A stretch of 64,000 nucleotides of DNA. It comes from Cladorrhinum sp. PSN259. Lineage: Eukaryota > Ascomycota > Sordariomycetes > Sordariales > Podosporaceae. Numbering within the stretch: the stretch's first letter is position 1; each line of letters begins with the position of its first letter. Positions 1 through 10,875 of the stretch are shown here, piece after piece. A program made the translations under genes and the position numbers. The notes beneath the pieces are model-generated. The model saw nothing but the letters and a program-made list of their open reading frames with translations, had not been told where the DNA came from and searched no databases. The DNA lies in assembly GCA_033725935.1 (NCBI GenBank), contig MU867077.1, forward strand, positions 186,001-250,000, read 5' to 3'.

Positions 1-1414
1 ATGGTCGTTGAGGGTGGGTAGATTTGAAGTTCGGTTAGGGAGATGCGTACTTTTGCAGTTTGTCTCAAACCGCCTGTAATGTAGATGATTGAATTCCTGT
101 TCAAGTCAAGCGTTATCGGGCATAACCGGAAAATTAGATGATTGGATATTTCATCCGGAAAGTTGACCTTGTTAAAAGACCATGGCAATATCAAGCTTTT
201 GTCAAGCTTTTATCAAGCTTTTATCAAGCATTAAAATTTAAAAGCTTGTATGCGACATCGCGATGTCTGATGAGGTTACGCGTTGGTTAGCACTGGGGGA
301 AATATACTGTATTTGGTTCGATTCCAAATGGCGCTAGTACAACGGTGTAGCGGTACGCTTCTTTCTCGCGTAGGTTTCCCAGAAAAGGTGCTCCTACTTT
401 TTTGGGATGACAGCTGAACCCCCCCCATAAACGGGCGGAAAAGCTAAGAAACTCGGGAACCCGCATCCTTCAGCGACTCTTGGCAGGCACGCTAAAAGCT
501 GCAGCTGAGTTGTTGTTAGGGCTGATTTAGGAAACATCTTTCTGGGAGTTTTCTCTGCATCGTCCTGTTGGATCCGAGTCTTGTGTCGTGCTCGCTTCTT
601 TCCAGTTAATCACCGGCCGAAACTTGTCGTTCGCGAATCAAAAGGTTATGAAGCAACCGTTTTATTCGTTTGTTGGTTTCCAACGTTTCGTCATCGGACG
701 GCTGCCGGACGCTAACACATCAGCTCCAGGCTATGTACAAGCCCTTCCTTTTGTGTGGTTGGACCGGTCAGCGCCGCCGCCTTTTTTCTCTGATCTTTCT
801 TCTCGACTTGTGATTTTCCTTCCGTCTGGATATCGTTTCTGAAACAAGGAGATGCCAGCGTGCTTGCGGCGGGCAAAGTCGCCACGCCCGAAATTTGGGG
901 GCTCGATGGGAAAATGATGATCAAAGATGAAAGCTGGATAAGGATTACGATGTCGAGGAACCGAGTGGTTCATCTCCATCCTCCCCCGGTGATGATGACT
1001 TCGCCGGACACTGTCTCTCTGCAAACCAACTTCTTGACACATTAGTAGGTGGATGGGAATATTCGGTGGTTCTGACCTTTTTGCGCATTGCTTCGCAGCT
1101 GATCTTTGCTCCTGGGGATTTTACCCACCGCATCATCAAGATAGACGAGGGGCCATGGTATTGCTGACATATGCTCAGGGGGGTGTACATGTATAGCTTG
1201 TTGATCCTTGACCGCGCCGCTGACTTTGTGTCTTTTTCTCTTTCTCTTTCTTTTTGATCTCTCACTCAAGCAACAAACTTTTCAACGCTCGCTTACGGTT
1301 CTTCTGGGGAAGGAAAACATCGACGTCATGAGTTCAACGACCACGTCAGTAAGACGAGAATAATACAGCAAAGAAATCCATAACATTGCATATACCATAA
1401 TACCCCCATCGAAA
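1..1414. other. Left-edge intergenic region and 5' leader of the apple-like gene
   Basis: I see no convincing gene. Open frames are all under 110 codons and lack recognisable motifs. Short direct repeats lie near 188-248. A CT-rich stretch at about 1228-1290, followed by A/C-rich sequence up to the ATG at 1415, resembles a fungal promoter and 5' leader. Confidence 0.6.
188..248. repeat. 11-bp direct repeats ending in an inverted copy
   Basis: Four imperfect head-to-tail copies of the 11-mer atcaagctttt occupy about 188-233. The 9-mer caagctttt (214-222) has its exact reverse complement at 240-248, so the right part could form a short hairpin with an A/T-rich loop. Each unit carries an AAGCTT core. 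No function can be assigned. Confidence 0.6.
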
Positions 1415-2594
1415 ATGGACCCTCAACATCAATCGAGCCGAGGATCTCTCATCCACAGCCACGGCATCGAGCTCACAGACCAGCCACGATATCTAGAACA
1501 CGACGCCCAGCCAGGTCTCGAAGTGTTTGAGCACTCAACGTTAGAACCACTCAACAACAATACACCGACATATGGGCCACATCAATACCCATCCCCTTCC
1601 TATCCTTACGCACATAACCAACAAGCACTTTGGGAGAAAGCTGTTGCCGGCGGCCCACCACCACCACCACCCACATCATCCGCAGTATCAGGCCTGGAGC
1701 TTTTACAAACAAGACCACAGACTGCATACAGCACCAGCAATAATGACTTTAGCAGCCCATTTGATCAACGCCTGCTGGTGGTGCAACCGCCTGATAAGAA
1801 ACGGGAAGGGATGATTTGCGGCATCAAGAAGCAACTCTTTTGGATCATTCTGGCCATCTCGATCTTCTTGTTGGTTGTGGCTGTTGCTACCGGTGTTGGT
1901 GTTGGAGTGGGAACTCGGAAAGGGAATGAGAGGTGAGCTGATTCTTTCTTCTCTTACTTAAAGAACACCAGACCGGACTTTTAGGGGTGGAAGTCCTTCC
2001 CAAGACGGCCCTTCGGATGGGTTTCGTTGGGGCCAAACAGTGGGTTTCAGTAATGGGTCACGCATCCAAAGAAGCAAACGACACACCTAACCCAGCCAAC
2101 CCGGGCCTCCCCCTCGCTAACCATTCGTTTTTTTTATAACCAGAGCATCATCCCAATCTCATCATCTTCAGAAACATACACTAACACTCCGGCCCAGCCC
2201 CTTACCAACCACAACCTCAACTCCAACAGCAACCCGACTTTTCCCCCTCCCAGTAGCACAAGCAACCACCTCACCAAACGGAGTCAACTGCCCGTCAAAC
2301 AATCTGACGCTATACACCCCCTCACGCACTCCAAACCGGAAGTACTTGCTTCTCTGCGGGCGGGATTACAGCTCCAACTTGGGCTTCGGTACTGAAGACC
2401 TCTACAACCAGCGGACGGACAGCATGAGTGAGTGTATTGAAGCGTGCGCGGCGCAAGAAGGGTGCGTGGGCGCCGGTTGGGGATCTACGGAGGGCAAAAA
2501 GACTTGTTGGTTGAAGAGTAAGCTGGGCGAACCTAATTGGACGGGTGCCTGGTTGTTTGCTGTTGAGGATACCGAGTTCAATGGGACGACGTAG
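1415..2594 (+). CDS. Single-pass membrane protein with apple/PAN-like extracellular domain
   Basis: Proposed CDS join(1415..1932,2144..2594), 322 aa, with one 211-nt intron (GTGAGC donor, branch-like gctaac, acceptor cag). The junction keeps frame. Residues 1-135 are a Pro/Ser/Gln-rich cytosolic tail including a PPPPPP run. Residues 141-166 are one hydrophobic membrane segment running into a Gly/Val repeat. After a Thr/Ser/Pro stalk, the C-terminal roughly 100 residues carry spaced cysteines (NCPSNN, LLCGRDY, CIEACAAQEGC, KTCWLKS) typical of apple/PAN-like modules in ascomycete surface proteins. There is no N-terminal signal peptide, so a type II orientation (cytosolic N-terminus) is inferred. 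Ligand and role are unknown. The exact acceptor is the least certain point. Confidence 0.75.
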
Positions 2595-3567
2595 GAAGAG
2601 GTAAATGTTGTGAGGGTTTAAATAAGGAGATTTTTTTTGTTAACTTTTTTATTGGTGGATAGTTTTTGTATATACGTTTATCTTCAAGATCAGGCACACA
2701 TTTATCAAGCTGACGCTGGTTCAGACAGCCTTGAAGTTGTGTTTGTGGATTAGTAGGGATTCTGCACGCACGTTGCAGAACCACATGGTCAGGTTACATA
2801 TACAACAGCCTGACGGACCATATCACAAGCACATGTTTGCATATCACTGGATGTGTTTCTGTTGTATTCATATACAAACTTGGGTACTTGTAAACGCTCG
2901 CCGCTCGGGGATCATTCCGAAATCTACATGATAGTATACACATACATGGGGCGGAAGCGGGACACTTTCACCCCATGAGTTTCCATTTAGGCTATGTACC
3001 GTGGCTATGGAATATGCAGGTCCGATGTGACTGTCGAGCAGTAGGTTATCTCGGATCGAGCTATTTTAGCGAACAAGAGAGAGCCCACCTCCCCCGGGAA
3101 CCTGGGAAAGAGAAGGGGGGCAAAAAAAAAAAAAAGGTTGGAGTTTTCTTTTTTCGTCTTGTTTTCCTATCACGGGTAAGTGGGACTAGACTACATATGT
3201 ACAACAGCAGGCCTGTCTGCAGCAGCAGTTGGGTGGGGATAATGTGTATGTACCGATGAACGGGTCTGTGGTTCCGTGAACCCGGTGGAACGGACGGGAG
3301 GATGCATTCTCGGATTCACGAGCCAGTGCATCCGCTCACAAAGGAAGGGAATTGGGGTTCAAACGGTAGGCGAGAAAGGTTGATTGATAGCGTGACGCAG
3401 TGGTAGAATGTATGTATGTATGGATGTACGTTTCCGTGGTCATGGGAAAGTAAGGAGGGGGGGGGGGGTCTGGTTTTCCATATTAAAGTGTTGTATGTTC
3501 CCCATCAATCCCATCGATCGCCTGCTCATTCCAAGACTTTCTCAAAAAAGCTTGTTTTTCCCTCAAG
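2595..3567. other. Intergenic region between apple-like gene and carboxylesterase
   Basis: No gene seen. It holds the 3' end of the apple-like gene, an A-rich run near 3122-3135, a GTAT-type microsatellite near 3411-3425, a 12-G run at 3457-3468, and the T/C-rich leader directly before the esterase ATG. Small open frames here lack motifs. Confidence 0.6.
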
Positions 3568-5876
3568 ATGCATCTCACTTTGGGGGCAATTATTGCCTTG
3601 TCTGCTGCTGGTCTTGCGGCTGCGGAGGAGCTCAAGAACTTGAATACCAGCTTGACTATCCTGGTCAACAATGATCTTTTGGGTATGTACCCAACCAACA
3701 TTCATTATATTCGACTAAATGCTATGTTATGGATACTGATGTTGACGATGTGTTGAAAATAGGATCAAGCAGCCCGAACGCAGACACTTCAGTCATTGTC
3801 ACCGAGTCTCGTCTTTCTAGAGACAGCTACGAGCGTGTCTGCTCTGGCCTGGGGGAGCAGCCGTACTCGGGCAGCAAAAGCAGCAAAGGAATAAAACCCT
3901 TGCTCGACTACCTGAAGCATGAAGGAAGAGCTACTCCCTCTTCCCAGTTTTGGGTAGCCGGGTCCGGGTCCTCTCAGAAAGTCATCAACACCTCGGGAGT
4001 CACCACCCAGCAAAAGTCAAAGAAGGATACGCTCCAAGGTCTATGCACCAATAAAGCACCCTTCTCGGACGGATCATTTCAAGATACCAGCAACAAGTGG
4101 CAGATATCTCTGGACGTCAACAACCAAACCCTCACCGGCTTCCGGGACCGTCTTTCCTTTCGCTTTTTAGGAGTCAGATATGCCGCTCAGCCAAAGAGAT
4201 TCACGTACTCTACGCTCTTCCAAGGCTCCGGAGAACCCGCCTCAGCACTCGACTACGGCTCCCAATGCGCCCAGGGATCAGATACGGGCTCGGAAGACTG
4301 TCTGTTCCTCAACGTCTGGACTCCGTACCTGCCCAACCCTACCAGCAAGCCCGAGAAAAGAAACCTCCGTCCGGTCGCCTTTTGGATCCACGGGGGGGCA
4401 TTCACAGGCGGAACGGCAAACGACGCAACCTTTGACGGCGGCAACATGGCTTCCCGGGGCGACGTAGTGGTGGTAGCAATCAACTACCGCCTTTCCACCC
4501 TCGGCTTCTTGGCTCTCAAGGACGGCAGCACGAACGGCAATTACGGCCTGGCAGACCAGATCACCGCCCTCGACTGGGTGCGCAAGAACATCGTGTCGCT
4601 GGGCGGCGACCCGGATCGAGTCACCATCTTTGGCCAGTCGGCCGGTGCCGGGTCCGTCCGGGCGCTCATTGCCTCGCCCAAAGCAGCCGGCAAGTTCTCC
4701 AGCGCCATACTGCTTTCCAACCTAGGAGGGTACGGGTACGGCACCACCTACTCGAAGTACTACACCATAGACGAGCAGGTATCCGTGGCGGCCAACGGCA
4801 TCCTCAACGCGACAAACTGCACGGGCGCCGCGTCGCAGGTCGACTGTCTGCGCGCCGTCCCGGCGCACACGCTCACAAAGATAGGAGGAGCCAGGTATCT
4901 CGTCGTGGACGGGACTTACCTGACCTCGTCCGCTTTGCCCGTTTCCGGCCCCCCCCTGAATGTAAACTTAATGATTGGCATAACCCGCGACGACGGCGCG
5001 CCCTTCATTTCTTATCCTTCTTCCGCAAACGCCAACATCTCTCAGGCGGATTACCTCGCCTCGCAGGGGTTCTCTTCCCCTCCCGCTCTGAGTCTGCCGC
5101 TGGACTTGTACCCCCTGTCGCAGACAAGCAATAGGAGCCTGGCGCTGTTTAACTCGTCGGCCAAGCTGGCGACCGATGCGGTTTTCCGGTGCGTGGACCA
5201 GGCCACGACATACAGTCTGCTGAAGGCGGGCAGGGTGGATAAAATCTGGGAGTACGAGTTTGACAGGAGTTACCAGACGGGTGGGTGGCCAAACTTGGAT
5301 GTTTGCGAGCCGCCCAAGTCTGATAAGTATCCGGTATGTTTTTTTTTTTTCTTCTTCTTTTTCCCCCCCTTTCCTTTTGACAGTGTATATAAGTACGGAA
5401 GGGTAAGAAAAAAACATAAAAAAGTAACTAACGATAAAAACAGAACGGAGACCTCACGAAAGATTACCTCAAATGCCATTCGGGAGAACTGTACTACGTT
5501 TTTGGCACCTTATCTCGTCAAGGACGGGTCGACAGGGACGGAAACGATATTAGTTTCGGCGGCTACGTCCTGGACTCCTTCTTGAGCTTCATAAGAGGCG
5601 GAAGTCCAGATTTGGACAGGAAGTGGGCGGATTCGAGGGGTTATGAAGCGAGTTTGCGGCAGGCAAGACAGAAGTGGGAGCCAAGTACGAAGAAGGGGGG
5701 GTTAAAGATGAAGATTTTGGATTGGTAAGTTTCTTCCGTCCTGATGAAGTGTAGTATAGTATAGGTTGATGCTGACATGTGATAATTTGTGTAGGCCAGA
5801 GTCAAAAATGAGTGGGTTTAGGAGTTTGGAGCAGTGCAAGAGGTTGGGACTGGGGGTTGACAGTTATTACGGGTAG
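3568..5876 (+). CDS. Secreted type-B carboxylesterase (alpha/beta hydrolase)
   Basis: Proposed CDS join(3568..3682,3763..5333,5444..5724,5795..5876), 682 aa. Residues 1 to about 19 form a signal peptide (hydrophobic core, AAA before the mature N-terminus), so the enzyme is probably extracellular. About 120 residues precede the catalytic fold, an extension I believe is shared by a fungal subgroup. Family landmarks are SEDCLFLNVWTP, the nucleophile elbow GQSAGA with Ser331, an acidic TRDDG pair (448-449; most relatives have Glu here) and the catalytic His574 in a CHSGELYYVFG motif. The His lies in exon 3, so an unspliced intron 2 would lose it. The enzyme should hydrolyse carboxylic esters; the substrate is unknown. 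Several N-glycosylation sequons are present. Its stop is 2 bp from that of the convergent ABC transporter gene. Confidence 0.88.
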
Positions 5877-5878
5877 TT

Positions 5879-7886
5879 CTACTTTCTAAACTTCAACACA
5901 ATCCAGGCCGCAAGACGATAGCCAAAAATAATGGCAATCATGATGCCGACATCTCTCCCCATGTGTCCCGGTTTATAACCATACTGGTCAAGAACAGCTT
6001 GGCCGCGAATGAGACACTGATCGGCCAAATCGGTCTGCCACATGCACTGGCATCCCGTTTCCGTCTTGGTACAGCTGTACACCCGCTCACTAAATTCGTT
6101 GACCATCATGCCCTCGAATACGTACTTCTGGTAGTCCCAGTAGTGAAAGGCGTATTTATAGAACACGTTCAGAGTCTTTGGTGGGACCATGAACCCGTTC
6201 AACGACATCCACAATCCGTTGGCGAAAGCAACGAGAGCCAACGAGACGACAAAGGACGGAACCAAGGATGCCATGAAGACCACCAGACCCTCAGCCGCCA
6301 GTAAGTCGAGGTACAGCCAAAAGATCCACGTCAAAAAAGCCTTTGCCGTTGGCTGAAAGTTGGATAGCCAGTAGCAGATGACGGAAAAGACGACCGAGAA
6401 GAGAAACAGGTACGGAGTTCCGATCAAGAAGTTGGAGACGATCATCTCGGTTGCGCCGTACAGTCCGTTTCGCTTCTCCTTGATGTACTGCATGTAATCT
6501 TCGAGGTAGGCAGGACAGTAAGCCACAGCCATGAAGCTGAGGAAGCAGCTGCCGTAGAAAATGGAGTTGATGAACGGCTGGATTGACTCTTGGGTTGGTT
6601 GGAGTCTTACCCAGACGGTTCCCATCATGATGGCCAGGCCTAATTACACCAAAACTGTTAGCATTTGCTTTTCCCTGGCATACCATATCACCATTTTCCC
6701 ACTTACCGGTATACATGGCCAACCTTATCCCATAAACGACCACATCCCTATAACTCTTGATAAAACTCCTATGCACCAGGGTAGCCACAACACTCGCCAA
6801 CCCAGGCTTCTTTTTCCTCTTCATCTCATCCTCATCCTCAAATCCTATCAGCCCCCCTTTTTCACCACTACTTTGTGTCCAAACACCCTCAACCACCCTT
6901 TTCAACTCCCTCCCCTTTTCACTCCCCTCCCACATCGCACTCATCTCCTCCACCCTCCTCTCGGCCCCTTCTCTGTCCTCGGCAAAATCAGTACTAACCA
7001 AGCCCAAAACCCACTCGGCAACATTAACCCTCAGGGGCACTTTTTGACCCAAAACATCCTCATAATACCCTGTTACACCCTTCACATCCCCAAAGTACTG
7101 CGTCCTCCCCTTGCTACCCAAAACCAGCACCTTATCGAACCCTTCATTGAACATTACCGAGCTGGGCTGATGTATGCTCGCAATAACGATTATTTTTTCC
7201 CTCTTTGCTATTTTCTTCAAGTACGAAACGACCTCCAACCCCGCGACGGCATCTAACCCGGAGGTCGGCTCATCCAAAAGTAGTATCCTGGGTCCCGTGA
7301 TTAATTGAGAAGCAACGCCTAGCCTTCTCTTTTGACCCCCACTTAGTCCCTTGCGGATGGGCGTGCCGACTATCGTGTCTGCTTGGTTCCGCAGACCGAA
7401 AGCGTCGATTAGGTGCTCGACGCGGGTTGTCCTCTCCTTCTTGCTCAGTGCGCCTGAGAGTTTAGCGGCGAAGTGCAGGGTTTCACGAACGGTGAGGGAG
7501 CCGATTAGGGCGTCTTCTTGTTCTACTAGTCTTGTGATGTCCTGGTATGTGTTGAGTGGAACGGTGGAGCAGGAAGAAGAAGAATTGCTGAGGTAGATTG
7601 AGCCGGAGGAAGTTGTGTGAGGGGGTAAAGGGCGCCGGGAGAGGAGGTTGAGGAGGGTCGTTTTACCTGAACCTGAGGGACCGAGGATTGCTAGGAACTC
7701 TCCTTGAGTTAAGTGGCCGGAGGTTGGGTGGAGGAGGGTTTGTTGAGTTTTGTTTAGAATCAAGGACAGGGAGGAGAAGGTTAGGGATGTGAGGGGGGAG
7801 GTTACGAGGGAGGAGGAGGATGGAGGGGATTCTAGGTCGGGCGGGTTGGTTGCTATTGAAGAAGAGGAGGAGGAGGAGGACGGCAT
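5879..7886 (-). CDS. ABCG/White-type half-transporter
   Basis: Proposed CDS complement(join(5879..6639,6707..7886)), 646 aa, with one 67-nt intron between the nucleotide-binding and membrane halves. The N-terminus is poly-Ser. The ATPase domain shows Walker A GPSGSGKTT (69-77), a Q-loop glutamine near 123, the signature LSGGQ (181-185), Walker B ILLLDEP (201-207) followed by TSGLD, and an H-loop His near 239. The C-terminal half is an ABC-2 membrane domain with about six hydrophobic segments and a Cys-containing external loop near the end. One ATPase plus one membrane domain makes it a half-size transporter that must dimerise. Order NBD-TMD and the TSGLD motif fit ABCG. The substrate cannot be read from sequence; lipids, pigments or small hydrophobic compounds are possibilities by family analogy. 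Confidence 0.9.
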
Positions 7887-9602
7887 TGTGACTGTGTCAA
7901 AGTTGTAACGAGAAGAAGGAGAGGATGGGGATGACAGTTGAAGATGGTGGTATCCTCCTGTGATATCGGAGTGGCTAAATTGTCAATGAAGAAGGAACGG
8001 ATTAGTATCCAGGATAACAGCTTCCACAGGAAATGGTGCTTATATGTCATCTCAGGTACAGAACTTTTAGAGTTCGAGGGATGCTCTTTCCCCTGTTAAA
8101 TCCCAGGTATCTCACCTCACCGCCGCCAATAACCAGGCAGGCACAAATACCAGTCCCAACCAACTTGAACCCTGTTCCCCGAGTCACAATTCCAAAACGG
8201 CGAAGAGGAAGGCCATATCAGGTATACCCAGACTCGGATCATTCAGATCTCTAGTATCTGCCCCCCTGCCCCCCTGTTCCCCTGATTAGTGTTCCCCGCT
8301 CTCGCAGGCTACATCATCTTACTACATGTGCAGAATACTCAGCGCCCAGGTACATAAATCCGAGTTGCGCTGACATCAAACAGCCCCCAACACTCAATCC
8401 GAGCGGGGACCACCAATTCATCTTGGTGTCAGTCAGTCAGACTTCAAAATTGAGCCTCACTCTCGCATGTTCCCGGGTCCACGGATTTCAACCAATGATC
8501 TGCGTACGAGCCAAGGTTACACTACTGCGAACACCTGGGAGATTGGCCCGATCGGCGCCCGGGAGCGATCACCTGGGCTTGAAGTGACAGCCCGCTTATC
8601 GACCTCGCCGATTGACATACATGTAGGCCGGCTCAATCCGAAAATGCCGAGAGCTGAATCAATCGAGATGATGCATGGAATGTTTCCAAGTGAGCCAAAA
8701 AGGAATATAAATATGTGTAAGCCACACTAAGTAAAGTAGGGAGGTGCCCGGATGTTACCCTACCACGTTGTAAGGCATATTCGGAACTCTGTTGACTGTC
8801 ACACTCGTGTTACTGTTGGTCGCCGTATTGACCAACGCATTCTCTATAAAACAATTGGCTGTTTGTCAATGAAGAGGAGGATCTCACCTACCCCAGCAAT
8901 AGCAGGCCTAGTCTCACACAAGGTTCACACGGGCAGGTTCACGCAAACAAAAGTCGGGCATCCACACCTCACTATCCGTAACTTGTCGTAACTTCACCCG
9001 TAACTCTCAAGCCTTCAGCCGCATTCACCCCAACCATCATCCTTGATTTCCCCTCACTGGTCACAACTTGAACCCAAAAAAAGTCCTTCGCCGACTTATA
9101 ATGCTTGCAAGTCTCACTCTCACACTATTACTCCCACCCGTTTATTTCAGATCAAAGTCGCCGAACACCAACCCACCACCACCACCACTTGTGGCGCCTA
9201 CCCCCCGGTGCCTGGGAAACAAATGTTTCTTATCCCCGCTCAGTTTTCAACTAGACCAATGACGAACCAATCACGGAATTCAAACCCAATGAAACCAAAA
9301 CATGTTTTGCCAAAAGAAGAAAACCCAAACATGGGAAATGCAGTTGACACTGATAAAAAAAAACGTTCCATACGCACATACATTAAATTACATCTGAAGT
9401 TGCTCATCGGCGACTAATTGGAACTAGGCCAAAAACGCTCTGTGGCCCGAGAGTCTGAGTTATCCTATCACATACGGTAGATGGATGACCTGGACCAGAC
9501 TGGACCGGACTGGACTAAACTGGCAAGCTCGCCGAACTTGTAGAATAAAACTTTTATGTACAGTACATATATATATCAACCAACCTGCCAATGGGAAATC
9601 CT

Positions 9603-9604
<2 letters not shown>

Positions 9605-9685
<81 letters not shown>
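9605..9685. repeat. 81-nt homopolymeric G run
   Basis: An uninterrupted G run directly left of the N gap. Its length is probably not reliable; it looks like a contig end produced by read failure in a G/C homopolymer. Confidence 0.9.
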
Positions 9686-9686
<1 letters not shown>

Positions 9687-9694
9687 GAGGGGGT

Positions 9695-9704
9695 NNNNNN
9701 NNNN
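9695..9704. other. Assembly gap (10 N)
   Basis: Ten undetermined bases. The sequence right of the gap (9705-9804) is an imperfect copy of the sequence left of the G run (about 9511-9604), so the two contig ends probably represent one locus. Confidence 0.95.
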
Positions 9705-9824
9705 GAATGGACTAAAATGGCAACCTACCCGAAATTTTTTAAAAAAAAGTTTATTTACAGTAAATATAAAAATACACCACCCCCCCAATGGGAAATCCCC
9801 CGATCCCCCCCCCCCCCCCCCCCC
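9705..9824. repeat. Degraded copy of the left flank ending in a 20-C run
   Basis: Shared landmarks in the same order on both sides are tggactaaa, tggcaa, ccgaa, tacagta and ccaatgggaaatcc. The right copy differs by scattered substitutions and homopolymer shifts, then runs into C20 (9805-9824). I infer an assembly artefact, not a biological duplication. Confidence 0.75.
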
Positions 9825-10142
9825 TCGTTGATGAAAAATTCCATCCATCCAGAAATATGACGCGCATCTAGTAAAAACTATCTACTATGGTATGTAGTGT
9901 ACATGTAACAACAACAACAGTTCGCCGACCGACTTTGAGAATTACTACTACTTGTACTTGGTTATTTTATTTATTCATACCTGCCAAACTAGGATACCGT
10001 AGGCGAGGGAAGTCAGACTTATGTAGTATGGTACGTTCACGGACTGCGCCGCGTGTAAAAATACTTATGTTGTACTGTACATACATACTTGCACGCCCCC
10101 GTTCGATGGACAGCTCCGAGTCGGCGACCACCCCTCATCCGA

Positions 10143-10188
10143 GTGGATGGATGGATGGATGGCTGAATCCTGAATCCTGAATCCTGTG
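10143..10188. repeat. Short tetranucleotide and heptanucleotide repeats
   Basis: About four GGAT units (10143-10162) are followed at once by three copies of the heptamer tgaatcc (about 10164-10184). Simple-sequence DNA with no evident function. Confidence 0.7.
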
Positions 10189-10875
10189 ATAGGCTCAAGT
10201 TGATCATCAAAGGCAGCGAAGAAGAAAAAACAGCAACAAGGACTTTGCACATCAGGGCGGTCGCAGCACCATCATCATCATCAAACATCCCCAGCACTTA
10301 GATACCATCGAACCTTGTGACTTTCATCACATTCATTCCATGGGTACACACACATTCTAGATTAGATCAGTTGTGACTCTAATTATATTGCTTTCAAGAG
10401 TCGAACCTCAAAAACTGATCTCTAAATTAACACGCCCTGCAGTGAGCTTTTTTACTTGCGCCCCCCCCCCCCCCCCCTCCCTCTGGAAACAACTTTAAGC
10501 AAATCAACAACAAACAAGGCGCTCATACTTGCCCCAACTCAAAAGAATGAATAAAACACCCCATTGTGAAACTCCATCCACTGTTCCATCTTTTTGTTCG
10601 AAAAAAGAAAACCAAGAAAAAAGAGAAAAATTCAAATCCAAACCAAGCTGAGTTTTATACCGTTCTGTGTTCCTCCTTTTCCACAATTCGCTTTTCGCCC
10701 CCCCCCCGGACTCTCCCTCACCGTAAACCACCATTGTCCCTGGTAAGTGCATTCGAAACTGACGGGCCAGATACCGATGTTGAGCCCATAACCGAACCTA
10801 GAAATTTCAAAAGAAAGACAAAACAACCATTAACACAATCCTTTCCCATCACAGTCATCATCTGCAACCTCATCA

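Larger units (their letters stand above)
7887..10875. other. Three-kilobase gene-free stretch with assembly gap
   Basis: No supportable gene. The 5' side is the promoter of the minus-strand ABC transporter. Candidate frames of 60-124 codons have no domains and irregular composition. From about 9500 the sequence is dominated by a long G run, an N gap, a degraded copy of the left flank and a C run. Further C runs lie at 10461-10477 and 10698-10707. The last few hundred bases before 10876 are the 3' side of the transcription-factor gene. Confidence 0.6.

Noticed and set aside
280..336. tRNA-like signal: a perfect T-arm (tttgg-ttcgatt-ccaaa) after a D-arm-like ggttag
   Set aside because: The 3' acceptor half tggcgct has no matching 5' half upstream, and no anticodon stem pairs. 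At most a decayed tRNA or SINE remnant.
9485..9860. Open frames encoding poly-Gly and poly-Pro
   Set aside because: They are translations of the G and C homopolymers and the N gap.
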